NCBI GenBank assembly: GCA_017561145.1
Contig: JAFZDO010000015.1
Coordinates: 1 to 42,353, forward strand
Length of the DNA stretch: 42,353 nt
Source: Clostridia bacterium
Lineage (GTDB): Bacteria > Bacillota > Clostridia > Oscillospirales > CAG-382
Direction of reading: 5' to 3'
Both the position numbers and the translations under genes were made by a program. The notes beneath the pieces were generated by a model. That model was given only the letters and a program-made list of their open reading frames with translations, did not search any database and had not been told where the DNA came from. This document shows, piece after piece, positions 7,691 through 16,523 of the stretch (positions within the stretch are counted from its first letter, which is position 1; each line of letters starts with the position of its first letter).

Positions 7691-8732
7691 GGAACTGTTC
7701 GAGTCGCTCGACATTCTCGAAAAAGAAAAAGGTATTTCCAAGGAATACATGATCGAAAGGATCGAAGCGGCATTGCTTTCCGCATTCCGTAAGGAAAACG
7801 CAGGCAACGAAAACGCAAGAGTTAAGCTCGACCCCGTTAAGCAGGACGTCAAGCTTTATAAGCAGCTCACCGTAGTTGACGAGGTTTTGGACCCTGCAAC
7901 CGAAATTTCTCTTGACGACGCTCACATGAAGTCCAAGAGATACAAGCTCGGCGATATTTATGAGATCGAGCTTAAGACCAAGCTCTTCGGCAGAATCGCG
8001 GCTCAGGCTGCAAAGCAGGTCATCATCCAGGGCATCCGTGAGGCTGAACGCGGAAATATGATCCGTGAATACGAAGAAAAGAAGGAAGAGATCGTTTCGG
8101 CTGTCGTCGTCCGTGTTGACCCGACCACCGCAAACGCTACTCTCGAGATCGGCAAGAACGAAATGGTTCTTTTCCGTAACGAGCAGATCCCCGGCGAAAC
8201 CCTTCAGGTCGGCGACAGAATCAAGGTGTTTATCACCGAAATCAAAAAGGAAGCTCGCGGCCCGAGCATCATCCTCTCCCGCGTACATCCCGGCCTCGTT
8301 GCACGTCTTTTCGAGCTTGAGGTTCCCGAAATCAAGGACGGCACCGTTGAGATCAAGCGCATCGCACGTGAAGCGGGCAGCCGTACCAAGATCGCAGTTG
8401 CATCGAACGACGAACGCGTTGACGCAATCGGTGCTTGCATCGGCCCCAAGGGCGCAAGAAAGAACAACATCACTGCAGAGCTTTTCGGCGAAAAGCTCGA
8501 TATCATCCCCTATAACGAGGATACAGAAGCATTCATCAGCGCGGCTCTCGCACCTGCAACCGTTGAATCGGTAGTTAAGCTTCCCGAGGGTGAAAGATCC
8601 TACCGCGTTACCGTTGCCGACGATCAGCTTTCCCTTGCTATCGGTAAGGAAGGTCAGAACGCAAGACTTGCCGCAAAGCTTACCGGCTTTAAGATCGATA
8701 TCAAAAGCAGCCGCAGTGCATCCGAGGAATAA
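7683..8732 (+). CDS. nusA: Transcription termination/antitermination factor NusA
   Basis: A 349-aa NusA with the usual order: N-terminal RNA-polymerase-binding domain (NKELFESLDILEKEKGISKEY), S1 domain (about 135-200) and two KH domains (GACIGPKGARKNNITAELFGEKLDII and the second with LAIGKEGQNARLAAKLTG). It modulates pausing, termination and antitermination. The C-terminal acidic repeats of proteobacterial NusA are absent, as normal in Bacillota. The gene is opened by ATG 7683 with AAGGAG inside the end of rimP, overlapping rimP by 8 nt. Confidence 0.97.
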   Translation: MNKELFESLDILEKEKGISKEYMIERIEAALLSAFRKENAGNENARVKLDPVKQDVKLYKQLTVVDEVLDPATEISLDDAHMKSKRYKLGDIYEIELKTKLFGRIAAQAAKQVIIQGIREAERGNMIREYEEKKEEIVSAVVVRVDPTTANATLEIGKNEMVLFRNEQIPGETLQVGDRIKVFITEIKKEARGPSIILSRVHPGLVARLFELEVPEIKDGTVEIKRIAREAGSRTKIAVASNDERVDAIGACIGPKGARKNNITAELFGEKLDIIPYNEDTEAFISAALAPATVESVVKLPEGERSYRVTVADDQLSLAIGKEGQNARLAAKLTGFKIDIKSSRSASEE

Positions 8733-8740
8733 TTGATCCG

Positions 8741-8746
8741 AGGAGG
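8741..8746 (+). promoter_or_regulatory. Ribosome binding site that decides the ylxR start
   Basis: AGGAGG lies 7 nt before TTG 8754. A start at TTG 8733 would place this perfect SD inside the gene. Confidence 0.7.
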
Positions 8747-8753
8747 TGGCATT

Positions 8754-9026
8754 TTGGCTGACAAAAAGATACCGATGAGAAAATGCATCGGTTGCAACGA
8801 AATGAAGGAAAAGCGCGAGCTTATACGTATCGTCCGCAACAACGAAGGCGTTATGAATATCGACCCTGTCGGCAAGATGCCCGGCAGAGGCGCATATATT
8901 TGTAATTGCGTAGCCTGCTTTGATGCGGCGGCAAAGGCAAAGCGCTTGGAAAAAGCATTCAAAACCAAGATTCCCGATGAGATTTATCAAGCCCTCCGCG
9001 AATCCTTGAGCGAAAGCTGTCAGTAA
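8754..9026 (+). CDS. ylxR: YlxR family RNA-binding protein (DUF448; RNase P modulator RnpM)
   Basis: A 90-aa basic protein with the family signature RKCIGCNEMKEKRELIRIVR near the N-terminus, GRGAYIC in the middle and CVACFDAAAKAKRLEKAF. In Bacillus the family member binds RNase P RNA and modulates its activity. It occupies its standard place between nusA and ylxQ. Start TTG 8754 is chosen from the perfect upstream SD. It begins 21 nt after the nusA stop. Confidence 0.93.
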   Translation: MADKKIPMRKCIGCNEMKEKRELIRIVRNNEGVMNIDPVGKMPGRGAYICNCVACFDAAAKAKRLEKAFKTKIPDEIYQALRESLSESCQ

Positions 9027-9041
9027 AGGAGCGTGAAGCGG

Positions 9042-9353
9042 TTGAATAAGAACACGTTGGGCGTTATCGGTCTTGCCGCAAGAGCAAGAGGCATAGTCAT
9101 CGGCACCAATCAGGTGCTTGAAGCGGTCAGAAACAAAAAAGCAAAGCTTGTCCTTATTGCATCTGACGTTTCGGATAACACGCTTAAGAATCTGACCGAT
9201 AAATCGGCATACTATAAGGTATGCTCGGAACAAACCGATATTACCACCGAAGAGCTTGGCAGAGCGGTCGGTCACAGTAACACTGCTGCTATCGCCTTCA
9301 CAAACGAAAATTTTGTGACCGCGTATAAGAAAAGCCTGTCGAGCGATAAATAA
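9042..9353 (+). CDS. ylxQ: Ribosomal L7Ae-like K-turn RNA-binding protein (YlxQ)
   Basis: A 103-aa L7Ae/L30e/S12e/Gadd45 family protein, predicted to bind kink-turn RNA. The family pattern is visible: LGVIGLAARARGIVIGTNQVLEAVR, KAKLVLIASDVSDNTLKNL and LGRAVGHSNTAAIAFTNENF. The start is uncertain. TTG 9042 sits 10 nt after AAAGGAG, whereas GTG 9033 would have only 1 nt of spacing, so TTG is preferred. It lies in the rimP-infB operon in the usual order, between ylxR and infB. Confidence 0.9.
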   Translation: MNKNTLGVIGLAARARGIVIGTNQVLEAVRNKKAKLVLIASDVSDNTLKNLTDKSAYYKVCSEQTDITTEELGRAVGHSNTAAIAFTNENFVTAYKKSLSSDK

Positions 9354-9380
9354 AGCCGACCAGAAAAGAGGTATTAACAT

Positions 9381-11684
9381 ATGGCAACAACGAGTGAGAA
9401 ATACAGAATTAACGCGCTTGCTAAGGACTTTGACATCAAGAGCAAGGATATCATCACCATCCTTGACGATGCAGGTCTTGCCGGAAGAACCCATATGGCT
9501 GTTCTTGACGAGAACGAACTTTCGATAATCTTCGAAACCCTTACTCAGAACAACCAAGTCGATATTACCGCATTCTTCAAGGAATACGACGATAAAAAGA
9601 ACGCCAAGAAGGAAGAGATCCGCAAGGAGCAGGAAGCTGCACGCGCAGCCGCAGACGAAGAAAAACGCAAGAAGAAGGCTGCCGCAGGCGTTCAGCAACA
9701 GCCCCAGAAAAAGCGCTCGCGCGATGAAGTCCGCGTTGTAGATACCCGCGGTACTACCAACGTTGACCTTTCGAAGTACGACGAAAAGATCCTTAAATAC
9801 GATAACGTCGTACCCGAAACCCAAACCAGCGTACAAAAGATCAAAAAGAAGAATAAATTCAACGATCAGGCAAAGGGCAAAAAGCAACAGCAGGACAAAA
9901 AGCAGCAAATGCAAAAGCCTGCCTTCAAGCCCAAGCCCGTTCAATTGAAGATCACCGTACCCGAAACCATTACCGTTACCGAGCTTGCATCGCGCATGAA
10001 GACCGCGGCGGCAGAGGTTATCAAGAAGCTTATGGTTATGGGTATGATGGTTTCGGTTAACGAATCCATCGACTACGACACCGCATTCCTTATTGCCGAC
10101 GAATTCGGCATCAAGGTAGAAAAAGAGGTTGTTGTTACTCTTGAAGACCGTTTGTTTGACGAAACCGAGGACAGCGAAGAAAACCTCGTTAACCGTGCGC
10201 CCGTAGTTGTCGTTATGGGTCACGTTGACCACGGTAAGACCTCGCTTCTCGACGCTATCCGCGATACCCACGTTACCGCAGGCGAAGCAGGCGGTATTAC
10301 TCAGCACATCGGTGCATACCGCGTTAAGGTCGGCGACAGAGAGGTCACCTTCCTTGATACCCCCGGTCACGCAGCGTTCACCGCAATGCGTGCTCGCGGT
10401 GCAAACCTTACCGACGTTGCAGTGCTTGTAGTTGCGGCAGACGACGGCATCATGCCCCAGACTGTTGAAGCTATCAACCACGCAAAGGCGGCAGGCGTTA
10501 CCATTATCGTAGCTATAAACAAGATCGACCGTCCCGGTGCAGACCCCGACAGAGTTAAGACCGAGCTTACCAAATACGAGCTCGTACCCGAAGAATGGGG
10601 CGGCGACACCATTGTTGTTCCCGTTTCCGCGCTTCACAGACAGGGTATCGACGAGCTTTTGGAAATGATCACTCTTTCCGCAGATATGCTCGAGCTCAAG
10701 GCTAACCCCAACCGTGCGGCAAAGGGTGCTGTTATCGAAGCACGTCTTGACAAGGGCAAGGGCGCGGTTGCAACCCTTCTCGTTCAGAACGGTACTCTTA
10801 AGACCGGCGATATCATCATCGCAGGTACCGCAGTTGGCCGTGTAAGAGTTATGACCGACGATAAGGGCAGAAGACTTCCCTCTGCAGGTCCTTCTGTTCC
10901 CGTTGAAATTATGGGTCTTGCCGAGGTTCCCGAAGCAGGCGATCTCTTCAGCGCGGTAAGCGATGAAAGAATGGCTCGTGAGCTTGCCGAACAGCGCAAG
11001 GCTAAGAAGAAGGAAGAAGAGCAGAACAGCAGCAAGGTAAGCCTTGACGATCTCTTCTCCCAGATCGAAAGCGGTATCAAGAACCTCAATATCATCATCA
11101 AGGCAGACGTTCAGGGCTCTGCAGAAGCAGTTAAGGCAAGCCTTGCAAAGCTTTCCAACGAGGAAGTTAAGGTTGCCGTGCTCCACGCAGGCGCAGGCGG
11201 TATTACCGAAAGCGACGTTATGCTTGCAAACGCTTCCAATGCGATCATCGTCGGCTTTAACGTACGTCCCGATAAGAACGCTATCGATATGGCGGCGCGC
11301 GACAAGGTTGAAATTCGTACCTACCGCGTAATTTACGACTGTATCGAGGAAATCGAAGCGGCACTCAAGGGTATGCTTGCTCCCAAATTCCGTGAAAACG
11401 TTCAGGGTCATGCAGAGGTTCGTAACTGTATCCACGTTCCCAACGTCGGCACCATCGCAGGCTCCTACGTTCAGGACGGTAAGATCACCAGAAACTCGCT
11501 TGTCCGTGTTGTACGCGACGGTATCGTTATCTATGAAGACAAGATCTCGTCTCTCAAGCGCTTCAAGGACGACGCTAAGGAAGTCCTTCAATCGTTTGAA
11601 TGCGGTATCGGTCTTGAAAAATTCAATGACATTAAGGTTGGCGACATTCTCGAATCTTATGTTATGGAGGAAATCGAACGCTAA
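9381..11684 (+). CDS. infB: Translation initiation factor IF-2
   Basis: A 767-aa GTPase that delivers initiator tRNA to the ribosome. It has an N-terminal IF2N domain ([19 protein letters not shown]), a charged Lys/Gln/Glu-rich linker (about 70-190), a second IF2N-like segment ([21 protein letters not shown]), the G domain with GHVDHGKT (280-287), DTPGHAAF and NKID, and C-terminal domains ending in [24 protein letters not shown] precedes ATG 9381. The stop TAA shares one base with the rbfA start (TAATG). Confidence 0.98.
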   Translation: MATTSEKYRINALAKDFDIKSKDIITILDDAGLAGRTHMAVLDENELSIIFETLTQNNQVDITAFFKEYDDKKNAKKEEIRKEQEAARAAADEEKRKKKAAAGVQQQPQKKRSRDEVRVVDTRGTTNVDLSKYDEKILKYDNVVPETQTSVQKIKKKNKFNDQAKGKKQQQDKKQQMQKPAFKPKPVQLKITVPETITVTELASRMKTAAAEVIKKLMVMGMMVSVNESIDYDTAFLIADEFGIKVEKEVVVTLEDRLFDETEDSEENLVNRAPVVVVMGHVDHGKTSLLDAIRDTHVTAGEAGGITQHIGAYRVKVGDREVTFLDTPGHAAFTAMRARGANLTDVAVLVVAADDGIMPQTVEAINHAKAAGVTIIVAINKIDRPGADPDRVKTELTKYELVPEEWGGDTIVVPVSALHRQGIDELLEMITLSADMLELKANPNRAAKGAVIEARLDKGKGAVATLLVQNGTLKTGDIIIAGTAVGRVRVMTDDKGRRLPSAGPSVPVEIMGLAEVPEAGDLFSAVSDERMARELAEQRKAKKKEEEQNSSKVSLDDLFSQIESGIKNLNIIIKADVQGSAEAVKASLAKLSNEEVKVAVLHAGAGGITESDVMLANASNAIIVGFNVRPDKNAIDMAARDKVEIRTYRVIYDCIEEIEAALKGMLAPKFRENVQGHAEVRNCIHVPNVGTIAGSYVQDGKITRNSLVRVVRDGIVIYEDKISSLKRFKDDAKEVLQSFECGIGLEKFNDIKVGDILESYVMEEIER

Positions 11685-12019
11685 TGGCCGGACACAGGCA
11701 GGATAAATTAAACAATGCGGTTTGCTTGGAGCTTGCCGCGATCATACGCGAGGTCAAGGACCCGAGAGTTTCGGGCACCTTCGTAAGCATTGTCGGTGCG
11801 AACGTTTCGCCCGATTTAAGCACCGCAAGGATCTTTTATAGCGTGCTCGGCAAGGACGAGGGCGTTCAGAAGGGTCTTGTATCGGCGACAGGCTTTATCC
11901 GCAGTGAGCTTGCAAAAAGATTGAATCTGCGCATAACACCCAAGCTTACCTTCGTACGCGATAACAATACCGAGCGTGCGATGGAGATCTCGCAAATACT
12001 CAAAAACATTGAGGGTTAA
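11684..12019 (+). CDS. rbfA: 30S ribosome-binding factor RbfA
   Basis: A 111-aa KH-fold protein that binds immature 30S subunits and helps 16S rRNA 5'-end processing. Family features: RQDKLNNAVCLELAAIIREVKDPRV near the N-terminus, VSPDLSTARIFYSVLG, and the C-terminal LRITPKLTFVRDNNTERAMEI. Its ATG overlaps the infB stop by one base, so translation is coupled. nrnA begins 5 nt after its stop. Confidence 0.96.
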   Translation: MAGHRQDKLNNAVCLELAAIIREVKDPRVSGTFVSIVGANVSPDLSTARIFYSVLGKDEGVQKGLVSATGFIRSELAKRLNLRITPKLTFVRDNNTERAMEISQILKNIEG

Positions 12020-12024
12020 TAATA

Positions 12025-12978
12025 ATGGAACTTATATCCATAAATCAAGCCGCCGCGTTCCTTAAGGGGTGCGACGGCTACCTCATTTACACGCATGCGT
12101 CGCCCGATGGCGACACTATCGGCTCGGCGGTTGCGCTTGCGCTGATGCTGCGAAAAATGGGTAAAAAAGCGAATATTTTTTCGGTTGACGGCATCCCTTC
12201 AAAGCTTTCGTTTATGCCTACCGACGGTCTTTTTATCGAAAAAGAGCCCGAGGATATAAGCGGTTATACGATGATAAGCGTTGACGTCGCAGGTCCCAAA
12301 ATGCTCGGCAGTGCCAAAAACACCTCGTTTGCTCTTTCGATCGACCACCACAAGGTAAACACCGTCGATTGCGAAAGGCTGCTTGTGATGAGCGACAGGA
12401 TCGCTTGCGGAGAGATCATATTCCTTCTTATGGACGAGCTTGGCATTGATATCGATGCCGACATTGCAAAAGCACTTTACGGCGCAATAAGCTCGGACAG
12501 CGGCGGATTCCGTTATGACTCGACCAAGCCCGAAACGCACGTTATGGCGGCAAGATGCCTTGAAACCGGCATTGATTTTGCCGAAATCAACCGTATGCTC
12601 TTTGAATGCAAAACAAAAGAGCAGGTAAATCTTATCAAAACCGCCTATAACAACCTTGAGCTTCTTCGCGACGGCAAATTTGCCATCGTTGCGATTCGCC
12701 CCGAGGAAGTAACCAAATGCGGCGCGACCGAGATGGACTTTGACTGTATCAATTCTATCCCCCGTGAGATAGGCGGCGTTTTGGCATCTGCCGTAATTCG
12801 CCAAAAGGCGGACGGTATTAAGGTTTCGATGCGTTCAAACGTCAATATCGACGTAGCCGAGATTGCAAAGACGTTTGGCGGCGGCGGACATTACCACGCG
12901 GCAGGCTTTACCTTCGGCGGTAGCTTTGAACAAGCCGTTGACACCGTACGCAAGTGCTTTTCGGAGATAGAAATATGA
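12025..12978 (+). CDS. nrnA: DHH-family phosphoesterase NrnA (nanoRNase / pAp phosphatase)
   Basis: A 317-aa DHH/DHHA1 protein. The DHH domain has HASPDGDTIGS (metal-binding Asp residues) and SIDHHKVN; SSDSGGFRYDST follows in the middle. The DHHA1 domain ends with GGGGHYHAAGFTF, the substrate-binding glycine-rich motif. Family members degrade 2-5-nt oligoribonucleotides and dephosphorylate 3'-phosphoadenosine 5'-phosphate. It follows rbfA after 5 nt and overlaps truB by 4 nt (ATGA), the common Bacillota order rbfA-nrnA-truB. Confidence 0.94.
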   Translation: MELISINQAAAFLKGCDGYLIYTHASPDGDTIGSAVALALMLRKMGKKANIFSVDGIPSKLSFMPTDGLFIEKEPEDISGYTMISVDVAGPKMLGSAKNTSFALSIDHHKVNTVDCERLLVMSDRIACGEIIFLLMDELGIDIDADIAKALYGAISSDSGGFRYDSTKPETHVMAARCLETGIDFAEINRMLFECKTKEQVNLIKTAYNNLELLRDGKFAIVAIRPEEVTKCGATEMDFDCINSIPREIGGVLASAVIRQKADGIKVSMRSNVNIDVAEIAKTFGGGGHYHAAGFTFGGSFEQAVDTVRKCFSEIEI

Positions 12979-13874
12979 AATCGCCGAGCGGAATTATCGT
13001 AATTAACAAGCCGACGGGCATCACCTCGCACACCTGCATTGCAAAGCTTCGTTGGCTTTTAAAGGAAAAAAAGATAGGGCATTGCGGCACGCTTGACCCC
13101 ATGGCATCGGGCGTGCTTCCGATAATGGTCGGCTCTGCCGTTAAGGCGAGCGAGTTTCTTGTCGACCACGATAAGCGTTATTACGCGGGCGTTGAGCTTG
13201 GTATGACAAGCGCGACCGAGGATATTCTCGGCGACATACTAACCCAAGAGGTCGGAGTTATGCCCACCTTCTTAGAATTTTCCGAAGCGGCAAAAAGCTT
13301 CGAGGGCGAGATAATGCAAACTCCCCCGATGTTTTCGGCGTTAAAGGTTGACGGTGTTAAGCTTGTTGACCTTGCGCGCGAGGGTGTGACGGTTGAACGT
13401 AACGCAAGAAAGGTAAATATTTATTCTTGCGAACCGATTCAAAAGGACGGCGAATATTTTCTTGACGTGCGTTGCTCACGCGGTACGTACATCCGTACGC
13501 TTTGCGCGGATATCGGCAAGAAGCTCGGTTGCGGCGCCGTTATGAGCTCGCTTAACCGTTTGGAGGTCGGCGTTTTTACGATTGAAGATGCAATCCGCTT
13601 CGACGATCTTAACGATATGACGCTTGAAGAAATTCTTTCGCACCTTATCCCTATCGAAAAAATGTTTATGCATCTGCCCGAAGCAAGACTGGACGATTTT
13701 TACGACCGTCTTTACCGCCAAGGACAAAAGATCCGTCTTTGGAAGCTCAACGGCATCGAGGGCAACGTCGGCGACCTTTACCGTGTTTACGACGAAAACG
13801 GATTTTATTCGATCGGCGAGATAACCGAAATCGAAGGAAAAAAATATTTTTATCAGAAAAAGCTATTCAACTAA
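12975..13874 (+). CDS. truB: tRNA pseudouridine(55) synthase TruB
   Basis: A 299-aa enzyme converting U55 of the tRNA T-loop to pseudouridine. Signatures: GIIVINKPTGITSH, GHCGTLDPMASGVLP with catalytic Asp41, the KRYYAGVELGMTSATEDILGD segment split by normal spacing, and CSRGTYIRTLCADIG. ATG 12975 overlaps the nrnA stop (ATGA); the in-frame start at 12954 lies inside nrnA without an SD. A terminator follows, and the ribF gene often found next is absent. Confidence 0.96.
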   Translation: MKSPSGIIVINKPTGITSHTCIAKLRWLLKEKKIGHCGTLDPMASGVLPIMVGSAVKASEFLVDHDKRYYAGVELGMTSATEDILGDILTQEVGVMPTFLEFSEAAKSFEGEIMQTPPMFSALKVDGVKLVDLAREGVTVERNARKVNIYSCEPIQKDGEYFLDVRCSRGTYIRTLCADIGKKLGCGAVMSSLNRLEVGVFTIEDAIRFDDLNDMTLEEILSHLIPIEKMFMHLPEARLDDFYDRLYRQGQKIRLWKLNGIEGNVGDLYRVYDENGFYSIGEITEIEGKKYFYQKKLFN

Positions 13875-13899
13875 CCTCTTTTAACATTTTTAGACATAC

Positions 13900-13934
13900 G
13901 AATCTGCTATATTAATAGCAGATTCTTTTCTTTT
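13900..13934 (+). terminator. Terminator ending the rimP-truB operon
   Basis: An 11-bp perfect stem (13900-13910 with 13915-13925) with loop ATTA is followed by TTTTCTTTT. It lies 26 nt after the truB stop and just ahead of the ParB-like gene. Confidence 0.88.
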
Positions 13935-13945
13935 CGGAGCTAATT

Positions 13946-14779
13946 ATGGATTTACCGTCGGTTTTAAAGGCATATAAAAAAAGCAAGACAGTTTTTATCG
14001 ATTTGAACGAGATAACGCCAAATCCATTGCAGCCGCGCCGTTTTTTCGATAAATCAGACCTGCAATCACTTGCGAGCAGTATAAAAAACTGCGGTCTTAT
14101 TCAGCCGATCGCCGTCAAGCGTATCGACACCCCAAGCCGCGAGCTGAAATACGAAATCATCGCAGGTGAACGGCGCTGGCGTGCTTGTAAAATGGCAGGA
14201 ATAAAGGAAGCTCCCTGCATTGTTTTCGAAACCGACCAATCGGGCTCTGCAATAATGGCGCTTGTCGAGAATCTGCAAAGGAGCGACCTTTCCTTTTTCG
14301 AGGAGGCGTTGGCGATGCAAACAATTTTGAAGGTTACCGAAATGCCTCAAAGCGAGCTCGCGCATTCGCTTTCAATATCTCAATCCACTCTTTCAAACAA
14401 GCTTCGCCTTTTACGCCTTTCCGAGCGAGAGCGACTTATTGCCGTAGAAAACAGCTTTTCCGAACGTCATTGCCGCGCATTGGTACGCATCGATTCCGAG
14501 CAAGAGCGTTTACCGATACTGCAATCGATAGTATCAAAAAAACTAACAGCGCCCGAAGCCGAAAAGCTTGTAGAAGAGCATTTTAACGGCAAAACCGAAC
14601 GGATGATCCCCCATAAAAAGAAAAATCCTACCTTGAAAGGTAAGATAGGCAATATGAAGCTGCTTTACAACACGCTCGATAAGGCGGTTTTAATGCTTAA
14701 GACATCGGGCTACAACGCAAGCTGGGACAAGCAGGAAAGCGACGGCGCTTTGGTTGTTACGATTTGTGTTAAGAAATAG
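13946..14779 (+). CDS. ParB/Spo0J/Noc family DNA-binding protein
   Basis: A 277-aa ParB-family protein. The N-terminal CTPase domain has NPLQPRRFF (residues 26-34), SSIKNCGLIQPIAVKR, and the nucleotide-binding stretch EIIAGERRWRACKMAGIKEAPCIV followed by ALVENLQRSDLSFFEEA. A helix-turn-helix (ELAHSLSISQSTLSNKLRLL) comes next, then a dimerisation C-terminus. It could be Spo0J/ParB (parS) or Noc (NBS); no parA lies beside it and no parS or NBS sequence was noticed here, so the subclass is open. An isolated ParB-type gene without parA is more typical of Noc. GGAGC precedes ATG 13946. Confidence 0.9.
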   Translation: MDLPSVLKAYKKSKTVFIDLNEITPNPLQPRRFFDKSDLQSLASSIKNCGLIQPIAVKRIDTPSRELKYEIIAGERRWRACKMAGIKEAPCIVFETDQSGSAIMALVENLQRSDLSFFEEALAMQTILKVTEMPQSELAHSLSISQSTLSNKLRLLRLSERERLIAVENSFSERHCRALVRIDSEQERLPILQSIVSKKLTAPEAEKLVEEHFNGKTERMIPHKKKNPTLKGKIGNMKLLYNTLDKAVLMLKTSGYNASWDKQESDGALVVTICVKK

Positions 14780-14816
14780 CCTTCTATGATCAAAATTCAT
14801 ATCATAAAACCAATAG

Positions 14817-14845
14817 TTGAAATTGTCTCCGCTTTGTGTTAAAAT
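14817..14845 (+). promoter_or_regulatory. Promoter of the PAP2 phosphatase gene
   Basis: TTGAAA (14817-14822), 17 nt, TAAAAT (14840-14845) with an extended TGT. Confidence 0.7.
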
Positions 14846-14865
14846 AAAGCAAAGTGAGGTATTAT

Positions 14866-15405
14866 ATGGATTTTGAATACGTAATTCTTGATTTTATACG
14901 AAATAATATGTCTTGCGCATTTCTTGATTATTCGATGCAGGGAATCTCGTTTCTCGCAAACGTCGGATGGATTTGGATCGTTTCCGCGGTTGTTTTGCTT
15001 ATCATCCCGAAAACGCGAAAAATAGGACTTGCCGTTGCTTGTGCGCTGATCTTCAGTCTTATCATCTGCAACATAACGATAAAACCCATCATAGCGCGTG
15101 TCCGCCCTTATGATCTGCGCGAGGGTATCGAGCTGATTATTGCAAGGCCGACCGATTTTTCCTTCCCGTCGGGACACACCTCGATTTCGTTTGCAGGCGC
15201 GATCCCGATGCTGATGTACAACAAAAAAATCGGCATCCCCGCATTGATCCTTGCGATAATCATCGCGTTTTCGCGACTTTACCTTTACGTCCATTTCCCC
15301 ACCGACGTGCTTGGCGGCATGATCGTCGGCTCGATCTGCGGCGTTTTGGGATATTTTACATCTAAGTTCATTTACAAACGCTTTATAAAGAAAGAAGTAG
15401 CATAG
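14866..15405 (+). CDS. PAP2 family membrane phosphatase
   Basis: A 179-aa integral membrane protein with about five helices. The PAP2 catalytic motifs are KPIIARVRP, SFPSGHTS and SRLYLYVHFPTDVLGG, together giving the KxxxxxxRP / PSGH / SRxxxxxHxxxD signature. Such enzymes remove phosphate from lipid phosphates, for example undecaprenyl pyrophosphate, phosphatidic acid or PGP. Substrate cannot be decided here. ATG 14866 lies behind GTGAGGT; the in-frame GTG at 14854 is part of that SD. It has its own promoter and terminator. Confidence 0.92.
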   Translation: MDFEYVILDFIRNNMSCAFLDYSMQGISFLANVGWIWIVSAVVLLIIPKTRKIGLAVACALIFSLIICNITIKPIIARVRPYDLREGIELIIARPTDFSFPSGHTSISFAGAIPMLMYNKKIGIPALILAIIIAFSRLYLYVHFPTDVLGGMIVGSICGVLGYFTSKFIYKRFIKKEVA

Positions 15406-15422
15406 CAGCTACTTCTTTTTTA
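15391..15422 (+). terminator. Terminator between convergent PAP2 and dehydratase genes
   Basis: An 11-bp stem (15391-15401 with 15408-15418), loop ATAGCA, then a short T tract. The left arm contains the last codons of the PAP2 gene. Confidence 0.82.
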
Positions 15423-16424
15423 TTACAATATTTCTTTAAGCTTTGAAATAACCTCATCGGTGTTGAGTATGAAAGTGTTATTGGAATTAAATTCCTCTGC
15501 CGAAGCATTGGTGAGCTTCGCGCTTTGCGCTTGATAATTCAAATCGCGGTTGTCACACGGCACACGGAAATGGTTTCCTATATCTACCGCACGGGCTGCC
15601 TCCTCGGCCGTCAAAAGCGTTTCATATCGTTTTTCGCCGTGACGTATGCCGATGTACTTAATATCGCTCTTTTCGCCGCCATAGAGCGCGCAAACCGCCT
15701 CCGCAAGCGTATTAAGCGTACACGCAGGCGCTTTTTGAACCATAATATCACCGTTTTCGGCATTTTGGAAGGCATACACCACCAAATCGACCGCCTCGTC
15801 GAGCGACATAATAAAGCGTGTCATATCGGGGTCGGTCACCGTTATGGGCGAATTGGATTGAATCTGCTCGATCCAAAGCGGGATAACGCTTCCTCTGCTA
15901 CCGATAACGTTGCCGTAACGGGTGCAGCACATAACGGTTTTTACGTCCTTTGAAAGACGTGCCTTTGCGATAACTATCTTTTCCATCATCGCCTTGCTCA
16001 TACCCATTGCGCTCACGGGATAAGCCGCCTTGTCGGTTGAAAGACAGATAACCTTTGAAACACCGCAAGCGATTGCCGAATCAAGAACGTTTTCGGTACC
16101 GAGAACGTTAGTTTTTACTGCTTCCAACGGAAAAAATTCGCACGAAGGCACCTGCTTCAACGCCGCGGCATGGAAAACCATATCAACGCCGTTCATCGCT
16201 TGGTCGAGCGCTTGACGGTCGCGCACGTCACCTATATAAAATTTAAGCTTTTTAAAATACTCGGGCATTTTTTCGCGGAACAGCCGTCGCATATCGTTTT
16301 GCTTTTTCTCATCGCGTGAGAAAATACGTATTTCGCCGATTTCCGTCGGCAAAAACCGTTCTGCGACCGCATTTCCGAACGAGCCGGTGCCACCGGTTAT
16401 AAGAAGGGTTTTATTAGTAAACAT
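15423..16424 (-). CDS. CapE-like UDP-N-acetylglucosamine 4,6-dehydratase/epimerase (SDR family)
   Basis: A 333-aa extended short-chain dehydrogenase with NAD(P)-binding GGTGSFG (residues 11-17), FSRDEKKQNDMR, VFHAAALKQVP and STDKAAYP. The catalytic Tyr of classical SDRs is replaced by Met in AMGMSKAMMEK, as described for CapE, which converts UDP-GlcNAc on the path to UDP-L-FucNAc or related deoxysugars. The C-terminus has GIRHGEKRYETLL. The start at ATG 16424 follows GGAGG (minus strand, 16437-16433) by 8 nt; a TTG start at 16439 would lie upstream of that SD. No glycosyltransferases or partner sugar genes are next to it, so the pathway is not visible. Confidence 0.87.
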   Translation of the reverse strand: MFTNKTLLITGGTGSFGNAVAERFLPTEIGEIRIFSRDEKKQNDMRRLFREKMPEYFKKLKFYIGDVRDRQALDQAMNGVDMVFHAAALKQVPSCEFFPLEAVKTNVLGTENVLDSAIACGVSKVICLSTDKAAYPVSAMGMSKAMMEKIVIAKARLSKDVKTVMCCTRYGNVIGSRGSVIPLWIEQIQSNSPITVTDPDMTRFIMSLDEAVDLVVYAFQNAENGDIMVQKAPACTLNTLAEAVCALYGGEKSDIKYIGIRHGEKRYETLLTAEEAARAVDIGNHFRVPCDNRDLNYQAQSAKLTNASAEEFNSNNTFILNTDEVISKLKEIL

Positions 16425-16444
16425 ATCGCTTACCTCCAATTGAG

Positions 16445-16473
16445 ATATTACACTAACGTAACAAAAAAGTCAA
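16445..16473 (-). promoter_or_regulatory. Promoter of the CapE-like gene
   Basis: On the minus strand, TTGACT (16473-16468), 17 nt, TAATAT (16450-16445). The -35 hexamer lies inside the 3' arm of the asd terminator. Confidence 0.7.
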
Positions 16474-16494
16474 GGTTTCGCACCTTGACTTTTT
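16461..16494 (-). terminator. Terminator of the GNAT-asd unit
   Basis: A 13-bp stem (16464-16476 with 16482-16494) with a 5-nt loop reads into a T tract on the minus strand. It lies 30 nt after the asd stop. Confidence 0.87.
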
Positions 16495-16523
16495 ATATGC
16501 TTGCATTTTTTTGAGGGATAATA

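Noticed and set aside
7596-11591. Long open frame on the minus strand across rimP-nusA-infB
   Set aside because: It is antisense to well-recognised genes, with a composition rich in Cys, Val and Asn and no known motif. It arises because the sense codons rarely give stop triplets in this antisense frame.
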